Assembly: GCA_965222515.1 (NCBI GenBank)
Contig: CBDCUE010000019.1
Coordinates: 110,095-174,094, forward strand
Reading direction: 5' to 3'
Length of the DNA: 64,000 bases
Source of the DNA: CBDCUE01 sp965222515
GTDB taxonomy: Bacteria; Pseudomonadota; Alphaproteobacteria; Rickettsiales; JABIRX01
Shown: piece by piece, positions 61,101 to 64,000 of the stretch
Layout: every line of letters starts with the position of its first letter
How positions within the stretch are numbered: position 1 is the stretch's first letter
The notes under the pieces: generated by a model
Told to the model about the DNA's origin: nothing
Databases searched by the model: none
The model's input: only the letters and a program-made list of their open reading frames with translations
Position numbers and translations under genes: made by a program

Positions 61101-63966
61101 ATCTATTGTCACTTATTGTTTCTGCTACTGATGTTGTTAAATTCTCCACAATTAACTGATTTCCTGCTGTAGATGATGATTTTATATTTCCTGATGTTAT
61201 ATTATTTAACCCAAGATCCAATGCTTTATCAACTGTAAATCTCTCATCTTTTGGTGAATATGATATTGTTCCTACCTTACTATCAATATTACTTTGTGCT
61301 ATATTAGTTGAAATATCTGTATCATATTTTGCTTTAAAAACAATAGCTGAACTGTTAGAACCATTATCTATCGCATTTACAACATTAATTATATCTAAAT
61401 CACCTGAATGATTAATATCCGTAGTTGTTAAAGACCCATTTATTGATAAATCTCCTATATTACTTAAACTCATTACCCTTGTTCCATCTGATCCTTTTTG
61501 TATATTTGTTCCATTTCCTTTATAAAAACTCAACCCTCCCAAATGATCATGAATTATTGCAAATGAACTTGATGTTCCTTGTCTTAGTGATATACCTATA
61601 TCTTTATCACTAGTATTCGTATTTGTAAAACTTGCTACCACACCATCATTTGTTGCCGTTAGATTTGTAAAAATCTTTAAATCTTCTCCTATTAAATTTG
61701 CTGGTAAAGTTGATGCTTCTGTTATTGGGTTTCCATTTCTATCCAAATAATGCCCTGATATTTGAATAGAGCCATCAATATATAGTTTTCTTGATATGTT
61801 TTCTAAAAATGCTGTTACTACATCTGAGGGATAATTTGATGTTCCAATTGCTACCCTACCTAATATTGTTGAATCTGTCGTTAAAGAACTAGTTTGTATA
61901 GCACTTGCTATAATATTTCCTGCTGTAGATGTAATATCTCCTGAAGTAATAATATTTCCTCCTGTTATCCTAGTATTATTTGGTGTAGAACCTATCGTTA
62001 ATCCTGTTCCAAAAATTCCATCTTCTGGTAAAGTAGCTATTGCTAGATTCCCGCTAGCATCTAAATAATCTCCTGTTACTTTGATATCTCCCATAATATG
62101 CAATTTACTATCAGGAATAACTGTTCCTACACCAACATTTCCACTATTTAAAACTGTTAAGTTTATTTGCTCTGTTCCTGATATTATACTATTAACATCT
62201 AATCTATCATTTGCACCATTATATCTAATTATTGCTCCATCTTCTGACCCAGATGTTACTTTCTCCAGCAATTTTACTCCTGCATTGTTATCCTCCCCTC
62301 CTGATATTAATATATTTTGCTCATTTGTTCCTCTAACATCTAGTGTTTCACTTGGATTATCTGTTCCTATTCCCAATCTTCCTAAATCTGATAATCTCAT
62401 TAATAATGTTCCTACATTACTATCACTTCTTCCTTGATAAAAATCCAATCCTCCTGCTTGATGATCACTTGCAGATCCCTTTCCTGCATTATGTATAATT
62501 GCAAATGAATTTGTTTCTTCATTTACTACAGGAACTATATTTCTTTGCACAAATGATATTCCTACCTCCCCTCCATTCTCATCTCCATCTCTTACCAAGC
62601 CTAATAATATACCATTATTTAGAGCTGAACCTAGTCTTGTGACCTTTTCTATGCTTGCATTACTTGGTAATGTAGCTGATGTTGTAATTGGATCACCAGA
62701 GCTACCCAAATAACTCCCTGTTATTCTAATGTTTCCTATTATAGTCAATGCTTCTGTAGGAGCATCATCACCTATTCCTACATTTCCACTTACTATCATA
62801 TCATCTGTAACTCTAGCATCTCCACTTACATGCAATCTCTCAGTTGGATTATCATTTCCTATACCTAAGTTTCCATTATCTGATAATCTCATCAATAATG
62901 CCCCTGCTGTATTTCTATCTCTTCCTCCATAAAAATTCAATCCTCCTGCTTGATTATCACTTGCAGTTCCTTTTCCTGAATTATGAATTATAGCAAATGA
63001 ATTTATACTATCTTGTGAAAAAGATAATCCAACATCTCCTTCTCCTACTCTTTCAAATGATGCTACTATACCATTTGAAGCATTATTTTCTACAAAAGGA
63101 ATATCTGTTCTTTTTACAACTAAATTATTAATATTCGCCTCACCTTCTATTTCTACATTACTAAGTTTTGAATCTCCATCAAGATCTATTTTTAATGTTG
63201 AATTTGAATCACTTACCAAACTTCCTCCTATGGTAACATTCTGATTTCCTGCATAAACTCTTCCACTAGCTGTTCTTCCAAACAAATTTGCCAATACATC
63301 ATTTCTTTTTGACGATGTTGCTATTTCTCCATTTGATCCATCTGATAAAATAAGTGGGTTTGATTCTGTTCCTATATCGCTACTATTAAATATATTACTT
63401 ATTTCTATTGAGCTTGATATCTTTTTTTGTTCTCCTTTGGCATTATAAGCCCCTTCTCCACTCTCTCCATGAGATATAATCGCAAAAATATGACCAGATG
63501 AAGCTTTTGTCCCTATATCATTATCTTTTGCATATAAGGTATTTTCATTATGCTTATTTATTGCTGTTTCATCTTTTGTGGCATTTTTTGTTACATAATA
63601 TGAGAATTTATTACCCCATTTATCAAACATATATTTATCACTTATACCTAATTCTTCTGTTGGCAAAGATCCATAATAATATTTTCCTGAAGAAATTTTG
63701 ATTTCATTATCATCTCCTGATTTTGTATATTCTTCATCTTCTGAAGATAAATCTATTCGAGCAGGTAATGGCAATTTACCATAAGATTTATAATATGATG
63801 ATATAGCCTCTGTTACAAAATTACTTTTATTTCTAGTATCTTGTATCTTAGTAGATTTACTAGATAAAATCAAAAAATCCACCGCAGGAATTGCAAGTAT
63901 CGCAACTATTGTAAGCACTATTGCTAATTCCAATAATGTAAATGCTTTTTTTATATTTTTTTTCAT
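55192..63966 (-). CDS. Giant prepilin / tail-fibre-repeat / S74 chaperone / membrane-anchored protein
   Basis: 2924 residues. Residues 1-35 are a type IV prepilin signal: leader MKKNIKKA, then FTLLELAIVLTIVAILAIPA with Phe at +1 and Glu at +5. Residues ~40-200 resemble a pseudopilin head (GKLPLPARIDL, MFDKWGNKFSYYV, HIFAIISHGESGEGAYN). Residues ~230-2640 are tail-fibre-like repeats (LHVSGDARVTDDMIVSGNVG, NVGIGTDNP-type turns, YVAGDMQISGKYYDLGGNEV). From ~2666 an S74-type intramolecular chaperone begins with SSDKRIKDIKG, where the Ser and the Lys five residues on correspond to the self-cleavage pair of endosialidase chaperones, and continues KMLIAQQLEKHYPQAV and IAYSEVAMLNVSATQELAKR. Then a short coiled coil (ENMASKQDNMASKQEKI) and a C-terminal membrane segment ~2893-2917 (LNAILMIIIFTLFIMLFRRR). 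The start has AAGGAG two bases ahead of ATG. It is probably a surface adhesin or fibre. Confidence 0.8.
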   Translation of the reverse strand: MKKNIKKAFTLLELAIVLTIVAILAIPAVDFLILSSKSTKIQDTRNKSNFVTEAISSYYKSYGKLPLPARIDLSSEDEEYTKSGDDNEIKISSGKYYYGSLPTEELGISDKYMFDKWGNKFSYYVTKNATKDETAINKHNENTLYAKDNDIGTKASSGHIFAIISHGESGEGAYNAKGEQKKISSSIEISNIFNSSDIGTESNPLILSDGSNGEIATSSKRNDVLANLFGRTASGRVYAGNQNVTIGGSLVSDSNSTLKIDLDGDSKLSNVEIEGEANINNLVVKRTDIPFVENNASNGIVASFERVGEGDVGLSFSQDSINSFAIIHNSGKGTASDNQAGGLNFYGGRDRNTAGALLMRLSDNGNLGIGNDNPTERLHVSGDARVTDDMIVSGNVGIGDDAPTEALTIIGNIRITGSYLGSSGDPITTSATLPSNASIEKVTRLGSALNNGILLGLVRDGDENGGEVGISFVQRNIVPVVNEETNSFAIIHNAGKGSASDHQAGGLDFYQGRSDSNVGTLLMRLSDLGRLGIGTDNPSETLDVRGTNEQNILISGGEDNNAGVKLLEKVTSGSEDGAIIRYNGANDRLDVNSIISGTEQINLTVLNSGNVGVGTVIPDSKLHIMGDIKVTGDYLDASGNLAIATLPEDGIFGTGLTIGSTPNNTRITGGNIITSGDITSTAGNIIASAIQTSSLTTDSTILGRVAIGTSNYPSDVVTAFLENISRKLYIDGSIQISGHYLDRNGNPITEASTLPANLIGEDLKIFTNLTATNDGVVASFTNTNTSDKDIGISLRQGTSSSFAIIHDHLGGLSFYKGNGTNIQKGSDGTRVMSLSNIGDLSINGSLTTTDINHSGDLDIINVVNAIDNGSNSSAIVFKAKYDTDISTNIAQSNIDSKVGTISYSPKDERFTVDKALDLGLNNITSGNIKSSSTAGNQLIVENLTTSVAETISDNRSSINFMSTGSDGAIQKDGSGIIEYSSKDEKFIINKKLDLGLNNITSGNIRSSSTAGNQLIVENLTTSVAGTISDNRSSINFMSTGSDGAIQKDGSGIIEYSSKDEKFIINKALDLGANNVITTGETLTGAITGTSLNTGSGAITTTGAVSFGAITGTSLDGGTGGLTTSGDIVTTGTTGELTIGGTGSSTIAGSVGVGTSDNYADFRTNASITGTTPSDTKLYVAGDMQISGKYYDLGGNEVGAIDFTSLTTNISTTGNIATTGTGTITSAGAITGTSLDGGAGGLTTSGDIVTTGTTGELTIGGTGSSTIAGSVGVGTSDNYADFRTNASITGTTPSDTKLYVVGDMQISGKYYDLGGNEVGAIDFTSLTTNISTTGNIATTGTGTITSAGAITGTSLDGGSGAITTTGAVSFGAITGTSLNTGSGAITTSGNIATTGTGTITSAGAITGTSLDGGTGGLTTSGDIVTTGTTGELTIGGTGSSTIAGSVGVGTSDNYADFRTNASITGITPSDTKLYVAGDMQISGKYYDLGGNEVGAIDFTSLTTNISTTGNIATTGTGTITSAGAITGTSLDGGTGGLTTSGNIATTGTGTITSAGAITGTSLDGGTGGLTTSGDIVTTGTTGELTIGGTGSSTIAGSVGVGTSDNYADFRTNASITGTTPSDTKLYVAGDMQISGKYYDLGGNEVGAIDFTSLTTNISTTGNIATTGTGTITSAGAITGTSLDGGTGGLTTSGNIATTGTGTITSAGAITGTSLDGGSGAITTTGAVSFGAITGTSLDAGSGLITTSGNLQTTGGILDVDGTGNSTIAGDLRIGSSSSVPATIISVTNSLDTTANPAKLFIDGNMQISGKYYDQDGVEVGASANLAADETITTSLTVGTDSKLTGTTLGIGKTVGAGIELDVEGDIAGSGDLRVTGDSKIGGKLTASGANLDFFTNDTATERMRIDTSGNVGIGTGTNALTDRLEVDGNIKVDAIKIKNYEIDSPVNNLLRFKHNNENVMVVNNNIVSRHSVTISNNNEPTNNTDNYKVTMAMSAKFTTDNGLTSTTRTGYIEYSGLNNNFTLMNNTNVTGDFEASGDLSVTGDSKIGGKLTASGANLDFFTNDTATERMRIDTSGNVGIGTGTNALTDRLEVSGNTSITGTTGDQLSLENTTDSALVNINFEGKDASSVTQTGIITYDPVGNDFSINRALDLGANNIVTTGTAGFGAITGTSLDAGSGLITTSGNLQTTGGILDVDGTGNSTIAGDLRIGSSSSVPATIISVTNSVDTTANPPKLFIDGNMQISGKYYDQDGVEVGASANLAADETITTSLTVGTDSKLTGTTLGIGKTVGAGIELDVEGDIAGSGDLSVTGDSKIGGKLTASGANLDFFTNDTATERMRIDTSGNVGIGTGTNALTDRLEVSGNTSITGTTGDQLSLENITDSALVNINFEGKDASSVTQTGIITYDPVGNDFSINRSLDLGANNIVTTGTAGFGAITATSLQTTGTATIGGSTSIAGDLAITGSLNNSSGIRMLVNNTRLRVVGDNIGNDGIAGEARIELGDGSVYLQIKDDVANQRETLLSYQGDLSIYSTGFLNRMTLLNDGNVGIGTANPGEKLEVNGNIKATGNMKFSGDLATGGRDIIANEAHIGGDLRIRGENGYDANGESARIGFGDAFQTYISTIYDGDFSFTHFGGDIKFYSKDKVEVFGDLEATGSVTGGSAYVNSSDKRIKDIKGISDSKQDLSIIKKLEITDYLRKDKIQYGDKKEKMLIAQQLEKHYPQAVFTRKNIIPDIYKKAKSFKLLVNNKVEITGVKSYGLKKGEKVKILIGKLKKNQKSVKEEITSVSGKKFVIKLSDSNYKKIEKAKSLFIYGREVKDFKSIAYSEVAMLNVSATQELAKRQENMASKQDNMASKQEKIIEKLSKITGEDIVLEEKDFNEDVNKKIDNKDSIIIKQLFALNAILMIIIFTLFIMLFRRRYKK
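56870..58760. repeat. Long duplicated block in the giant gene (offset 1311 bp)
   Basis: The segment ~56880-57460 recurs at ~58190-58770 with only a few changes (for example cggatttgct/ctggatttgc around the KLFIDGNMQ codons). It encodes two copies of TERMRIDTSGNVGIGTGTNA ... GAGIELDVEGDIAGSG ... DGTGNSTIAGDLRIGSSSS. A shorter third copy of its start is at ~57680-57870. These are recent in-frame duplications. Confidence 0.8.
58790..60700. repeat. Tandem repeat array in the giant gene
   Basis: Four copies of a ~360-bp unit (landmark TTGTACGAAAATCTGCATAA, complementary to YADFRTN codons, near 59127, 59590, 60117 and 60477) are separated by variable numbers of a ~96-bp sub-unit encoding SGNIATTGTGTITSAGAITG and TSLDGG. 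Unit spacing is ~463, ~527 and ~360 bases. All units keep the reading frame. Near-identity of the units points to ongoing recombination and makes assembly of the region uncertain. Confidence 0.85.
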
Positions 63967-64000
63967 AACTCCTTAGTAATTATTATTAATAAAAAAAGTT
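63967..64000 (-). promoter_or_regulatory. Ribosome binding site region of the giant gene
   Basis: On the minus strand ACTAAGGAGTT directly precedes the ATG, one of the few strong Shine-Dalgarno matches in the window, although the spacing is very short. The promoter lies outside the window. Confidence 0.45.

Noticed and set aside
1..64000. tRNA genes in intergenic regions
   Set aside because: I scanned the gaps by eye for the conserved T-arm (GTTCRA) with an acceptor stem and found no convincing case.

Overview
The window is an AT-rich stretch of a Gram-negative bacterial genome that uses the standard code (TGA acts as a stop). The PccB, TopA, DprA, CysG and HemC types, the low G+C and the load of decaying mobile elements suggest a host-associated alphaproteobacterium, possibly Rickettsiales-like. 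This placement is an inference and no marker gene settles it.

Layout. (1) Positions 1-14784 hold a contact-dependent-inhibition / two-partner-secretion locus. A TpsB transporter (cdiB, +) is divergent from a very large exoprotein gene (cdiA, -). cdiA is now split into a 5' part with signal and TPS domain and a 3' part with the toxin tip, separated by a degenerate duplicated segment. A 53-codon ORF overlaps the cdiA stop and is the best candidate immunity gene. After it come an orphan toxin tail and four tandem copies of an immunity-like gene in ~843-bp units, running off the left edge. (2) 14785-15521 holds remnants of IS630- and IS3-type elements. (3) 15473-26301 is an assimilatory sulfate reduction and cysteine operon: cysG-cysH-cysJ-cysI-cysD-cysN-cysK-cysE. 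It is preceded by a good promoter, a 33-codon ORF whose end is packed with cysteine codons, and a terminator-like hairpin, which together look like a cysteine-sensing attenuator. cysH carries an IS5/IS1182-type insertion with a clean 4-bp target duplication. (4) 26302-28044 is an IS/MITE graveyard with a truncated CysK-like gene start. (5) 28045-50159 is housekeeping: class-I glutamine amidotransferase, hemC, topA, a tolC/MFP/RND efflux operon, pccB, dprA, kbl, a YrdC/Sua5 gene, a VTT membrane protein, a methyltransferase, tmk, a CinA-type protein, map, dapA and hemN. (6) 50182-55073 holds a MITE, a 1063-residue protein of unknown function and a second IS5-type transposase. (7) 55192-63966 encodes a 2924-residue protein joining a type IV prepilin N-terminus and pseudopilin-like head to ~2400 residues of tail-fibre-like repeats, an S74-type intramolecular chaperone and a C-terminal membrane anchor.

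How it works together. CysDN make APS. The intact ancestor of CysH, with the iron-sulfur cysteines of APS reductases, would reduce APS to sulfite without a CysC. CysG makes siroheme for CysI, CysJ feeds electrons, and CysE/CysK make cysteine. HemC and HemN belong to the same tetrapyrrole network. The IS in cysH probably breaks the pathway in this strain. The CDI locus and the giant prepilin/tail-fibre protein both point to an organism invested in cell-to-cell contact.

The two items most worth follow-up are the cysteine-codon leader in front of cysG and the prepilin-tail-fibre-S74-membrane protein.
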